From: Variovorax paradoxus
GTDB lineage: Bacteria > Pseudomonadota > Gammaproteobacteria > Burkholderiales > Burkholderiaceae_C
Assembly: GCF_902712855.1 (NCBI RefSeq)
Contig: NZ_LR743507.1
Location: 4,388,001-4,452,000, forward strand
Direction of reading: 5' to 3'
Length of the DNA: 64,000 bases
A program made the translations under genes and the position numbers. Shown piece by piece: positions 8,701-15,869 of this stretch; position 1 is the stretch's first letter, and each line of letters starts with the position of its first letter. The notes under the pieces are model-generated. The model was not told the origin of the DNA, did no database searches, and saw only the letters and a program-made list of their open reading frames with translations.

Positions 8701-10889
8701 GATTTAGGGGAAAAGGCTTGTCGTGATAGGCGTTGAATGGGTCGGCGGACGGATGCCGGCTTTGCGGGCGCCGATGAGGGCAGCGGCGCCGCAGCAGGCG
8801 AAGGCACCGGCGGCAATACAGCAGAGGGCGCGGGTGCTAGTTGAGTTGGATGCTTTTCGCGTGAAACATCCACTGGAGCGGTTTCGAGCGATTGCGTTTC
8901 GCGTGGAACATTTTCTGAAGCACTCTCGGGCACGTGCGTTTCGCGTGAAACATCAGCAGGCGCCGTCTCTTGTTGCTGGCTTCCCGCGAACAGGTCGCCG
9001 TTCGGCGGCTGCACGATGGACTCCAGGCGCTGCCACATCTTCCCGGTGTAGAGATGGAGGCCGAGCATGTGCGTGCAGAAGACGGCATAGACGGTGCAGT
9101 CCAACACTTCATTGCGCGCACCAGGTGCCTTGATCCAGCGATAGGCCTCGCCGCCGGCGACGCGCTGCGGCACGCGCGCCTCGGCCGTCAACTGCGTGTA
9201 GAACTCGTGGGGCAAGTCCTTACTGAAGTGCACATAGCCGGCGCCCGGCTTCTCGACGCACAGACGGCCATAGATCAAGTCCTTCGCCGTGTCGGTGCCG
9301 ACGTACCACAGGCGCACGCCTTTCTTGATGATCTTGCCGCCCCAATTCACGTCCTGCACAGTGGCCTTGCTCTTCACCATCTTGCTGGGCTGCGGGTCGC
9401 CACGCACGGCGAACACGCGCTCGCGTTCGCGCTGGCGGCAGTAGTTGTAGGCCTGGTGCGTGAAGTGGCCACCGGTGTCCACGGCCATGGCTTCAATCTT
9501 CATCGCCTGCCCGCTGGCGTGCTGAAAGATTGTTTGGCGGTAAGCGTCGAGGTGCGCCCAATCGCGTTCATCGGCCGGGTTGGCGTAGATGACGCTGTAG
9601 TCGATGCACCACATTTCCTCGCCGCGGCCAACCGCCCAGGTCACTACCTCGAAGCGGTTGTCCTGCACGTCCACGCCAGTGACCAGCACGAGGCCGCCAT
9701 ACGGCACCGTGAAGCGGCGATAGGCCTCGGCACGGCGTGAAAGCGCGTGCTCGTCGGCGCGTTCGACAACGGCTTCCCAATACTGCGCCAGCGTCTCGTT
9801 GATGAAGCCTTCGAGCGGCGCGGTGTCGCCGGCCTTGGCCTTGGTTGTAGCTTCCAGAAATTCGCGCACGATGTCGGACCACGCGCGCTGCGGGCTGTAG
9901 CCGCTCCACATCTCGACAAAGGCCACATGCCTCGGCGCGCGGATGACAACGCCCTGCGCGTCCGTCCAGACGTGCAGGTCATGGTCGTAGCGATACCGGC
10001 CGCACTCGCTGACCCACATTGCCCTCGTGTCCCAGATGCGCAGGTAGTCGGCCTGTGTGATCGACTCATGGCAATGCGGGCAGACGTGGCGCACGGTGTC
10101 ATGGTCGTAGCCGTCCCATTTGAAGCCGTGGCGCACCTTCCTCCCACCCCACAGCAGCGGGTGCTCGGCATCGCAATGCGGGCACACCACGTTGTATCGC
10201 ATGCGCACGTCGGCGTTCTTCTCGCGGTACTCGATGTGGTCGAAGTCCTTGATACGCACGGTGCTGCCTGCGACCAGCTTTGGGAACGGCGCGCCTTCGA
10301 GGCGACCGCGCGCGAGCGTGATCGGGTCCGAGGACTTCTCAATCTTGGCATCGAAGGCAGAGGCTTCGTCGAGGATCGCGACGGCCACCGTGATGCGGCG
10401 ATAGGCTCGTGCTGCCTTGCCGCCGAGCAGGTGCAGGACCGACCCGAAGAAGCTCTTCAGCTTCATGGTGTCTTCCTTGCCCGGCACTGTCACGGCCTTG
10501 AGCGCGGTCACGTCGCGCAGCATGGGCTCGATTTCGGACTTCACGAAGCTGTCGCGGTCGTCGTCGGTCGGCATCCACAGCGCTTGCTTGCGCCGGCGGT
10601 GCGCCGCGTTGTAGGCGATGAAGGCGAGCAGCGTCTTCGTGTAGCCGACACGCTTCGCTTTGCGCACCGTCACCTCTTCGATGTCGTCATTGCTGAAGGC
10701 ATCCATCCAGCCCTTCTGGAACGGGTAGGCCTTCCATTCGCCCTGTGTGTGGCTTGCCTCGGGCGACAGGTAGAAGTTGTCTTCGGCCCATGCGCTCAGC
10801 GGCTGAGGGCGCTCCATCTTAAGCGGCCCGAGGCCGGTCACGGTCGCCGCGATGACGGCGCGCTGTGTTTCGCTGGGCGCCAGGCTCAT
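8694..10889 (-). CDS. Terminase large subunit (gpA family)
   Basis: ATG at 10,889 (MSLAPSETQRAVIAATV) gives about 731 residues and overlaps the small-subunit stop as ATGA. The lambda gpA pattern is clear: KAKRVGYTKTLLAFIAYNAAHR as the unusual ATP-binding region, AVAILDEASAF as Walker B, a CPHCDAEH / CPHCHES zinc-ribbon-like pair, then the nuclease part with TGVDVQDNRFE and AVDTGGHFTH. It translocates DNA into the prohead and cuts cos or pac ends. The last ~100 residues are Pro/Ala-rich and contain three 14-residue repeats encoded by 42-base DNA repeats. That tail is probably dispensable for packaging. Confidence 0.93.
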   Translation of the reverse strand: MSLAPSETQRAVIAATVTGLGPLKMERPQPLSAWAEDNFYLSPEASHTQGEWKAYPFQKGWMDAFSNDDIEEVTVRKAKRVGYTKTLLAFIAYNAAHRRRKQALWMPTDDDRDSFVKSEIEPMLRDVTALKAVTVPGKEDTMKLKSFFGSVLHLLGGKAARAYRRITVAVAILDEASAFDAKIEKSSDPITLARGRLEGAPFPKLVAGSTVRIKDFDHIEYREKNADVRMRYNVVCPHCDAEHPLLWGGRKVRHGFKWDGYDHDTVRHVCPHCHESITQADYLRIWDTRAMWVSECGRYRYDHDLHVWTDAQGVVIRAPRHVAFVEMWSGYSPQRAWSDIVREFLEATTKAKAGDTAPLEGFINETLAQYWEAVVERADEHALSRRAEAYRRFTVPYGGLVLVTGVDVQDNRFEVVTWAVGRGEEMWCIDYSVIYANPADERDWAHLDAYRQTIFQHASGQAMKIEAMAVDTGGHFTHQAYNYCRQRERERVFAVRGDPQPSKMVKSKATVQDVNWGGKIIKKGVRLWYVGTDTAKDLIYGRLCVEKPGAGYVHFSKDLPHEFYTQLTAEARVPQRVAGGEAYRWIKAPGARNEVLDCTVYAVFCTHMLGLHLYTGKMWQRLESIVQPPNGDLFAGSQQQETAPADVSRETHVPESASENVPRETQSLETAPVDVSREKHPTQLAPAPSAVLPPVPSPAAAPLPSSAPAKPASVRRPIQRLSRQAFSPKSW
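8853..8952. repeat. Three parS-like 16-mers at exact 42-base spacing inside the 3' end of terL
   Basis: On the terL coding strand the sites read TGTTTCACGCGAAAAG (8853-8868), TGTTCCACGCGAAACG (8895-8910) and TGTTTCACGCGAAACG (8937-8952). The general bacterial parS consensus is TGTTTCACGTGAAACA, so the third copy differs at only two of 16 positions. Successive copies start exactly 42 bases apart, which is 14 codons and four helical turns, and translate as VSRET/VPRET/VSREK repeats. Binding by a ParB-like protein is an inference; the central CACGCG in place of CACGTG could weaken or change specificity. Confidence 0.7.
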
Positions 10890-11416
10890 GCTGCCTCGCC
10901 CTCTTCCGGCTCGTCGTCTTCTGGCGGCGAGACCGCTTCCGACACGAGCCGAGCCGTCGCGCGCACCCACTGGTTGCGCGCATCGGCGATGGCAGACATG
11001 AGCTTGTCGCGCGCCGTGTCCTGAAGCTCAGGGCACACCTTGCGAAGCAGGCCGGGCAGTTGCTCGAATCGCTCGGACACGGACTGGCTCGCAGTCGCAA
11101 GCACCTCGGCCAACAGCGAGATGGGCGCGTACTCTCCGCGCGCCACCGCGTTCTTGATCGCGATGCCGAGGCGCTGCTCGCGCGCCAGCGCCGCGCGCTC
11201 TTGCACGAGGTCGAGGCCGCCCAGCTCCGACGAGGCGCGCCCGGCCGCCATATCGCGCATGCGCTCGCAGTAAGCAATCAGCCACTCATGGCCGGACTCG
11301 CCGCGCGTCAGCACGCCCTCGGCCATGAGCTGGCTCACGCGCGCTTCGCTGACGCCGACCCACGCGCCAAACTCGGCCTGCGAAATCGCCTGCCTCATTG
11401 CTTCAACAGCCTTCAC
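10886..11416 (-). CDS. Terminase small subunit (Nu1-like)
   Basis: A 176-residue protein whose N-terminal 60 residues form a winged helix-turn-helix (MRQAISQAEFGAWVGVSEARVSQLMAEGVL), the DNA-recognition part of Nu1-type small terminases. A helical middle and an acidic tail (PPEDDEPEEGEAA) follow. It recognises the packaging site and recruits the large subunit. The GTG at 11,416 shares a GTGA junction with the stop of the upstream small gene and has a GGGGG-rich ribosome site. An in-frame ATG at 11,398 is the alternative. It ends in an ATGA overlap with terL. Confidence 0.85.
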   Translation of the reverse strand: MKAVEAMRQAISQAEFGAWVGVSEARVSQLMAEGVLTRGESGHEWLIAYCERMRDMAAGRASSELGGLDLVQERAALAREQRLGIAIKNAVARGEYAPISLLAEVLATASQSVSERFEQLPGLLRKVCPELQDTARDKLMSAIADARNQWVRATARLVSEAVSPPEDDEPEEGEAA

Positions 11417-11613
11417 TTAACCCCCTTAGCAGTACCGCCGAACAGTCCAAGTTCGGGGTTCGAATTACCCGTACAGCACAGGTCTGCGGAAGGACCCGCG
11501 GCACTCGCGGCCGGCGCACCGATGAAGGACGCGAGGCGCGAGGACCGGTCCTCGTACTTCTTCTGCGGCATCAGGCAGAGGGCGCGCTCAGCCTGTGATG
11601 CATGCGCCGTCAT
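11413..11613 (-). CDS. Small hypothetical phage protein, translationally coupled on both sides
   Basis: A 66-residue frame (MTAHASQAERALCLMPQKKYEDRSS) that begins in an ATGA overlap with the upstream virion-protein candidate and ends in a GTGA overlap with the small terminase. Both junctions and the absence of a better frame argue that it is real. It has two cysteines (C13, C52) and a basic patch early on, but no family was recognised. A role in packaging or head completion can only be guessed from position. Confidence 0.5.
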   Translation of the reverse strand: MTAHASQAERALCLMPQKKYEDRSSRLASFIGAPAASAAGPSADLCCTGNSNPELGLFGGTAKGVK

Positions 11614-12395
11614 TCGCCCACCGCCTTGCGAATGCGATAGCGAATGCGTCGCTCGATGTATGCCTGCAGGTCTGCACGCTCGGCCACGCGCTCGCTGCTG
11701 ATGCGTGCGTCGTAGCTTCCATCGCGCACGAACATGAGCACCGGCCGCACCACGCCGCCCTGCGTGCCCGTGGCCGCCCATATGCCAGGTGCGAGGTGCT
11801 GTGTCGGGCCACTGCGCAAGCGCCCATACGACACGAAGAAGCGCACGCCCTCGCGGTCCTTGGTGCCCTTGTGCAAACGGGCCTTGCGCTTGTCCGTCAT
11901 GTTGGCCTTGTAGCCCTGCTCTCCCATCGCTTGGAAGTAGGACAGCAGACGCACAAGGAAGCCACCCCGCACATTGCCGCGGCCGTCGTCACTGCCCGGG
12001 AATGGCGTCCAAGGAATGGCCGTCTGGTAGCCGGCGGGCAGGATGCCCACGCGCCGCAGCGCCGCCTCGCTGCGCTTGTCCCGGCGCGCACCGCCGAACT
12101 CTTGCGCCTGCAGAATCTTTTGCGGGTCTACACCTTTGCCGCCAAAGTAGGTCGGCTCGATGTCCACGCTCAGCCGCTCGGGCGTGGCCTTGCGCACGTA
12201 CACGCTCTTGAGGATGTAGGGCGTGGGGCGGTCGAACTGCTCGCGCATTTCGCGCTGCCACTCCCGCCGAGTGCGAAAGCCACCATCGCTCAGGCCTTCG
12301 GCATAGGCTTGCTTCGCCTGCTGGCCGGACAGCTTCGCGAGCTGCTGCTGCACGCTGGCGAGACCGCTGCCATTGAAACCCACCGTCACGCGCAT
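11610..12395 (-). CDS. Hypothetical phage protein, possibly minor tail Z-like
   Basis: ATG at 12,395 (MRVTVGFNGSGLASVQQQLAKLSGQQAKQAYAE) gives 261 residues and overlaps the replication gene by ten bases. The N-terminal helix followed by a basic EFDR-type segment, a short RRVGILPAGYQ region and a very basic C-terminus recalls gpZ-like minor tail or neck proteins, but the match is loose. It lies just upstream of the packaging genes, an unusual site for a tail protein. The ending RRIRYRIRKAVGE is strongly basic. The function remains open. Confidence 0.5.
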   Translation of the reverse strand: MRVTVGFNGSGLASVQQQLAKLSGQQAKQAYAEGLSDGGFRTRREWQREMREQFDRPTPYILKSVYVRKATPERLSVDIEPTYFGGKGVDPQKILQAQEFGGARRDKRSEAALRRVGILPAGYQTAIPWTPFPGSDDGRGNVRGGFLVRLLSYFQAMGEQGYKANMTDKRKARLHKGTKDREGVRFFVSYGRLRSGPTQHLAPGIWAATGTQGGVVRPVLMFVRDGSYDARISSERVAERADLQAYIERRIRYRIRKAVGE

Positions 12396-13303
12396 ACCGC
12401 CTCCCCTGCTGCTGCCGCTGCGCGGCGCACCCGCTCGGTGAAGGCCGGATAGCTCGGGCCGCGCCCGAGGTTGAACGCCGCTTCGTCCCATGCCGCAATG
12501 CCCAGCTCACGCGCCTTCGCATCGATGCCTTGCCGGGTCTCATGCCACGGCCCTGCAGCAGGGGCTACAGCGCGAGGCTCATCCAGCCAACGCTCGTTGC
12601 GCAGCCAGGTGGCGAACTCGGGCACGAACTCACCGCCATCCTTCGTCCACCTCTTGCTAAGCCTTTGGGCCTCGATGGCCGAGCGCATGGTCTGCTGCAG
12701 CGCGGCGTTCGGCAACAGACGGAGGTATCGGCGTTCGGCCTTCCGGCGGTTGTCGTGGTTCGGGTAGATCGAGAAAAGCTCATCGAACCCGGTCGCCCCC
12801 CCGCCGGGGGGTAGGGGGGTATGGTTCATTGATGGTTCTGAAGATTCGGGTGTCATAGCTGTGACACCCCTCTCGTCTCTGGTGACACCCCTCTCGGCTG
12901 CGGTGACACCCCTCTCGGGCTTTTCGAGGGGTGTCAGATTGACACCCGTGTGGATAACTTTGGCTGGAGGCTCATCGACAAGGGGTGTCAAATTGACACC
13001 CGTCTCAGGCGAGGGCACTTCGCCGCCTTCGATCCACTCGGGACAGATGCGGTATTCGTTGGTGACGCCCGGCCGGCCAGTCGCCGTCTTGACCTGAATC
13101 AGCCACCCGGTCGCGACCATCCGGCGAATCTGCCGCTGCACGCTGCTGCGGCTCTGCATGGTCTTGCGCGCCAGCTCATCCACGGACGGCCAGATGCGGC
13201 GCCCGTCGTCGCTGGCATGGTCGGCCATCGCGAGCGCGAGCAAGCGCTCCATACCGCCTGAGGGGTAGCGGTCGAAGACCATCGACATAACCTTGATGCT
13301 CAT
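12386..13303 (-). CDS. Lambda-O-like replication initiator with helix-turn-helix domain
   Basis: A 305-residue protein. Residues ~1-95 form a winged helix-turn-helix (GGMERLLALAMADHASDDGRRIWPSVDELARKT) typical of phage and plasmid initiators. The middle contains repeated GVNLTPL and ERGVT segments that are encoded by iterons. Residues ~170-240 (FDELFSIYPNHDNRRKAERRYLRLLP) resemble a DnaT- or O-like C-terminal domain. It should bind the iterons inside its own gene and open the origin. No helicase or helicase-loader gene follows; host DnaB loading must depend on this protein or on host factors. Confidence 0.75.
   Translation of the reverse strand: MSIKVMSMVFDRYPSGGMERLLALAMADHASDDGRRIWPSVDELARKTMQSRSSVQRQIRRMVATGWLIQVKTATGRPGVTNEYRICPEWIEGGEVPSPETGVNLTPLVDEPPAKVIHTGVNLTPLEKPERGVTAAERGVTRDERGVTAMTPESSEPSMNHTPLPPGGGATGFDELFSIYPNHDNRRKAERRYLRLLPNAALQQTMRSAIEAQRLSKRWTKDGGEFVPEFATWLRNERWLDEPRAVAPAAGPWHETRQGIDAKARELGIAAWDEAAFNLGRGPSYPAFTERVRRAAAAAGEAVCA
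12848..13001. other. Candidate phage replication origin: iterons plus a DnaA box
   Basis: Eight copies of TGACACCC (either strand) lie within 154 bases. Three direct copies extended to TGACACCCCTCTCG start at 12,862, 12,883 and 12,904, exactly 21 bases apart. Inverted pairs lie at 12,848/12,862, 12,929/12,940 and 12,983/12,994, the last two spaced by three bases. A perfect DnaA box (TTATCCACA on the minus strand) occupies 12,949-12,957 between pairs. The cluster lies inside the O-like gene, as the lambda origin does. The moderately AT-rich stretch at ~12,815-12,847 could be the unwinding region. Confidence 0.8.
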
Positions 13304-13343
13304 GGAGACGCGCGCCCTCTCCCGCCAGGTGGAACCGCTGCGC

Positions 13344-13874
13344 TCATGCTTTCGGTTCCTCGCGCATCAGGCCGCGCAGCATCGCCAGCGCGTGCCCCAC
13401 GCTGGCGACGACCTCGGCCGCGTGGTGTTCGGCCTTGCGCATCTGATTGCGCGACACGCCGCCCTGCCGACGTGTCAACGCCTCGCCCAGCGCCTGCACG
13501 TAGTCGGCAAAGTCCATTTGCAGACGCATCAAGGTGTCGAGCGGGTCGCCCTCAGAGTGCGCTGGCGTCGAACGGATGCACACATGATCGAGCTCATCCG
13601 CCATCGCGTGCAGGATGCGGAAATCACGGCTCTGCCATTGCAGCTCAATGGCATCGCGCAGCGTGAGGTGATGCGTTGTGTTTTGCAGATTGACCTTGTG
13701 AGTCAGGGTGTTGGGGTTCTGCCCCATGCGTTTGGCAAGCGCGGCGATGCCACCCTCGTAACCGTGCGCGGTGTCGTAGGCCGCGACCGCGGCATCGTGG
13801 CCGCGCACCTTGTCGGGCACGGGCTCGTCGGCGCCATAGCCGTGCGCTTCATCGATTGAGATAGTCGCTCTCAT
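13344..13874 (-). CDS. Phage regulatory CII-like protein (CP76 family)
   Basis: ATG at 13,874 (MRATISIDEAHGYG) is preceded by GAGG at a spacing of five bases and gives 176 residues. The segment YDTAHGYEGGIAALAKRMGQNPNTL, followed by KVNLQNTTHHLTLRDA, matches the Phage_CP76/CII family (PF06892): a lambda-repressor-like fold controlling lysis or lysogeny in P2-like and lambdoid phages of beta-proteobacteria. It is transcribed from the Cro-side promoter together with the replication gene. Its target promoter is not identified. Confidence 0.85.
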   Translation of the reverse strand: MRATISIDEAHGYGADEPVPDKVRGHDAAVAAYDTAHGYEGGIAALAKRMGQNPNTLTHKVNLQNTTHHLTLRDAIELQWQSRDFRILHAMADELDHVCIRSTPAHSEGDPLDTLMRLQMDFADYVQALGEALTRRQGGVSRNQMRKAEHHAAEVVASVGHALAMLRGLMREEPKA

Positions 13875-14166
13875 GCAGACCTCAGAGAAAAACAGCCAAA
13901 GCCTCGCGATTGCGAGTCCTGCTCCGACGCTGGTGGAGCGCATCGACGCCATCGAGCAATTCCTGCAGCAGCTCTTGCAACTGCTGGAGGTCGAACCAGA
14001 CTTGAATCGCGAGAACGTCGCGGCATGGATGGAGGAAATGACGGCAAGCGCAGGCGCCCAAGGGCTGCAGGCGCTGCGTCAACGCGCCGCGATGGAGCAA
14101 CTGTGCGAGCGCGTGCTCTCGCCCGCCGTAGACGTGCTACGGCCGGCGAATGGATGGATTTCGTAG
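13873..14166 (+). CDS. Hypothetical coiled-coil protein, antisense to the regulatory operon
   Basis: A 97-residue frame (MQTSEKNSQSLAIASPAP) whose ATG shares two bases with the divergent CP76 start. Residues ~20-45 (VERIDAIEQFLQQLLQLLEV) look like a coiled coil and GC-rich third positions fit coding use. Against it: there is no ribosome site in front, and it lies on the opposite strand to the transcript running from the Cro-side gene into CP76. It fills an otherwise gene-free 315-base gap. No family was recognised. Confidence 0.4.
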   Translation: MQTSEKNSQSLAIASPAPTLVERIDAIEQFLQQLLQLLEVEPDLNRENVAAWMEEMTASAGAQGLQALRQRAAMEQLCERVLSPAVDVLRPANGWIS

Positions 14167-14189
14167 TGCGCGCCCTCGCGCGCGGCCGG

Positions 14190-14429
14190 TTAGTCATGCA
14201 CAGCAGTGCCGCGCAGGACACCCCAAGGGACATCCCGGCGCAGCCGCTCGCACCTCACACCCGTTTCCCGCTCGATGCCAGGGCAGTAGTCCGCCGGCAC
14301 CTTTTTGCGCTGCCGCCACATGTACGGGCCGTTGTGCGACGCACCGACTCGCTCGGCTAAGCGGCGTTCTCCACCGGCGATTTCGATCGCTTCATTCAAC
14401 GCGACGATTCCTTCAGGCACAGGCTCCAT
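14190..14429 (-). CDS. YdaS/Cro-like regulator
   Basis: A 79-residue protein (MEPVPEGIVALNEAIEIAGGERRLAERVGASHNGPYMWRQ) with the helix-turn-helix of YdaS/putative Cro proteins, including the tryptophan-bearing recognition helix and the KVPADYCPGIERETGV ending. AAAAGGA is a good ribosome site seven bases before the ATG. It is the first gene of the leftward operon, divergent from the repressor, so it should act as Cro and repress the CI side on induction. YdaS proteins elsewhere are also called antitoxins of YdaST, but no YdaT lies here. Confidence 0.85.
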   Translation of the reverse strand: MEPVPEGIVALNEAIEIAGGERRLAERVGASHNGPYMWRQRKKVPADYCPGIERETGVRCERLRRDVPWGVLRGTAVHD

Positions 14430-14444
14430 GCTCGATTCCTTTTG

Positions 14445-14509
14445 TCACCTTCGTGATTATGACGTTCTCACCAACGTGATGCAAGCTAGCGTTCCAATCA
14501 CAAACGTGA
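14445..14509. promoter_or_regulatory. CI/Cro operator cluster with leftward promoter
   Basis: Three perfect palindromes of the form TCACNNNNGTGA occur: TCACCTTCGTGA (14,445-14,456), TCACCAACGTGA (14,468-14,479) and TCACAAACGTGA (14,498-14,509). On the minus strand a promoter is seen: -35 TTGCAT (14,484 to 14,479), 17-base spacer, -10 CATAAT (14,461 to 14,456), aimed at the YdaS/Cro gene. The middle operator fills the spacer and the other two flank the promoter elements, the layout of lambda OR. The repressor's own promoter was not identified. Confidence 0.85.
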
Positions 14510-15147
14510 ACACCATCGGCGAACGAATCAAATACTCACGGCAGCAACGCGGAATGACGCAGCAGCAACTCGCTGCGGCAGCCGGCGTCTCCACAAGCAC
14601 CATCGGAAACCTGGAGTCGGGCTTGCGCGACAAGCCGCGCGAGCTGAACTCGATTGCTCGTGCTCTTCAGGCATCGGCAAATTGGCTCGAATCTGGGCGC
14701 GGCACATGGGACAACGATGCGAACGTCGAGTCCGGCCCCGACATCCGCGGTCGCGTCCCGCTGATTTCGTGGGTGCGCGCGGGAAACTGGGACGATGCCA
14801 ACGATCCTTTTTTGCCAGGCGAAGCCGAGACGTGGCTCGGGTGCCCAATGCCTCACAGCAGCAGCACCTATGTGTTGCGAGTCAAGGGCGACAGCATGAC
14901 TGCGCCGCACGGGAACACACGGACCTATCCCGAGGGCTGTCTTATTTTTGTCGACCCAGAGAAGCGTCTACCCTTGAACGGCGAACGCATCGTCGCGAAG
15001 CTTGAAGGCGAAAACGAAGTCACGTTCAAGGTTTACAAGAATGAGGACGGCAGGCAATGGCTGCAACCTCTAAATCCCTCGCACGAGCCCATCCGCCAGC
15101 CCTTCCGCGTCCTCGGCACCGTGATTGGCAAATGGGAAGACGGGTAG
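14479..15147 (+). CDS. CI/LexA-like phage repressor (S24 peptidase)
   Basis: 222 residues from ATG 14,479; GTG 14,506 (VNTIGERIKYSRQQRG) is an equally plausible start because typical repressors begin there. An N-terminal HTH_3 domain (GMTQQQLAAAAGVSTSTIGNLESG) is joined to a C-terminal S24 domain. That domain has an Ala-Gly cleavage site in SWVRAGNW, catalytic Ser in VKGDSM and Lys in GERIVAKLEG. It keeps the prophage silent by binding the TCACNNNNGTGA operators and is inactivated through RecA-stimulated self-cleavage. One operator overlaps the ATG and another lies inside the coding start, so it can autoregulate. Confidence 0.93.
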   Translation: MQASVPITNVNTIGERIKYSRQQRGMTQQQLAAAAGVSTSTIGNLESGLRDKPRELNSIARALQASANWLESGRGTWDNDANVESGPDIRGRVPLISWVRAGNWDDANDPFLPGEAETWLGCPMPHSSSTYVLRVKGDSMTAPHGNTRTYPEGCLIFVDPEKRLPLNGERIVAKLEGENEVTFKVYKNEDGRQWLQPLNPSHEPIRQPFRVLGTVIGKWEDG

Positions 15148-15194
15148 TGCGCCCTTAGCTGATACCGCACATCAATCACGAAAAGGAGAAATTG

Positions 15195-15234
15195 TCACAT
15201 TCGTGTTGACACAGGAAATCACATTCGTGAGAAT
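15195..15234 (+). promoter_or_regulatory. Early rightward promoter with two CI-type operators
   Basis: TCACATTCGTGT (15,195-15,206) and TCACATTCGTGA (15,219-15,230) repeat the operator seen at the CI/Cro region. A promoter overlaps them: -35 TTGACA (15,206-15,211), 17-base spacer, -10 GAGAAT (15,229-15,234, four of six matches). It points into the operon that begins at 15,261. This looks like a second repressor-controlled promoter, equivalent to lambda PL, so the operon should be off in the lysogen. Confidence 0.8.
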
Positions 15235-15260
15235 CCAGCCCTCTCAACTAGGAGATGGCA

Positions 15261-15515
15261 ATGGACCTCGCTGGACGTCAACACTCTTCGCGCACGCCCC
15301 ACCGCGGCGCGCTCGCATCCGCCGCAAAGGCTGATACCCACCGCCGCTATCGCTGCAGCTACACGCCACGCGATGCTCTCGGCCACCTGAATCCCTCGGA
15401 CACCGGCGCCGCACCTTTTGTGCAGTTCCGTGCGGCGAACGCCGAGCAGGCCACCGACCTCGCGCAGAAAGTCACCGGTTGCCCGGTGATCGAAGCGACC
15501 CGCATCGAAGGCTGA
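15261..15515 (+). CDS. Hypothetical early phage protein
   Basis: ATG 15,261 is preferred to 15,255 because GGAG lies six bases before it; the product is 84 residues (MDLAGRQHSSRTPHRGALAS). The N-terminus is basic. The C-terminal half (FVQFRAANAEQATDLAQKVTGCPVIEA) has the strand-helix-strand look of a small alpha-beta protein. It is the first gene behind the operator-controlled early promoter, a place often used for host-takeover or recombination accessory genes. No family was recognised. Confidence 0.6.
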   Translation: MDLAGRQHSSRTPHRGALASAAKADTHRRYRCSYTPRDALGHLNPSDTGAAPFVQFRAANAEQATDLAQKVTGCPVIEATRIEG

Positions 15516-15518
15516 AGC

Positions 15519-15869
15519 GTGGCACGCGCGCAGATCAACCACGCGAGCGACAGCCGCGCCGCCGCCCGCCACGCAGCCGTGAACTCGGCGCGTGTAGACA
15601 TCTGGGTCCGCACGATCCGCGGCCGACGCCAGGCGTTCTACCGCTGCAGCGCCGCCGGCGTTGCGAACTGGCAGGCCATCGGCGTGCCGCTCGCCAACAA
15701 GGCGCTGAAGCTCGGCAGCATCAGCCTGCCAGGCATCGCCGACGCGACCGTCGCGGCCTACACCGAAGGCGAGCCCGCCCACCCGGCCGCGGCCGAATTC
15801 GCCGAGCGCGCTCGTGCACTCAACAGCGAAATCAACGCCCTCAACCTCGCAGCCACGGGGGGCGCATGA
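15519..15869 (+). CDS. Hypothetical early phage protein
   Basis: GTG start after a GAAGG-type ribosome site; 116 residues (VARAQINHASDSRAAARHAAV). The middle, VDIWVRTIRGRRQAFYRC, is strand-rich and basic. The C-terminus is alanine-rich and helical. Its stop overlaps the next ATG as ATGA. It belongs to the early operon and is expected to be expressed only on induction. No function was recognised. Confidence 0.6.
   Translation: MARAQINHASDSRAAARHAAVNSARVDIWVRTIRGRRQAFYRCSAAGVANWQAIGVPLANKALKLGSISLPGIADATVAAYTEGEPAHPAAAEFAERARALNSEINALNLAATGGA

Noticed and set aside
8853..8952. Host chromosome partition site
   Set aside because: The sites lie in a phage terminase gene and differ from parS at the centre, so a host partition function is not claimed; they are kept only as parS-like repeats.
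12949..12957. DnaA box as a sign of the chromosomal origin
   Set aside because: It is a single box within a phage iteron cluster, with no dnaA, gidA or parAB nearby. A phage origin fits better.
14190..14429. YdaST toxin-antitoxin pair
   Set aside because: The YdaS-like protein is present but no YdaT follows. The position, divergent from CI with shared operators, fits a Cro role.
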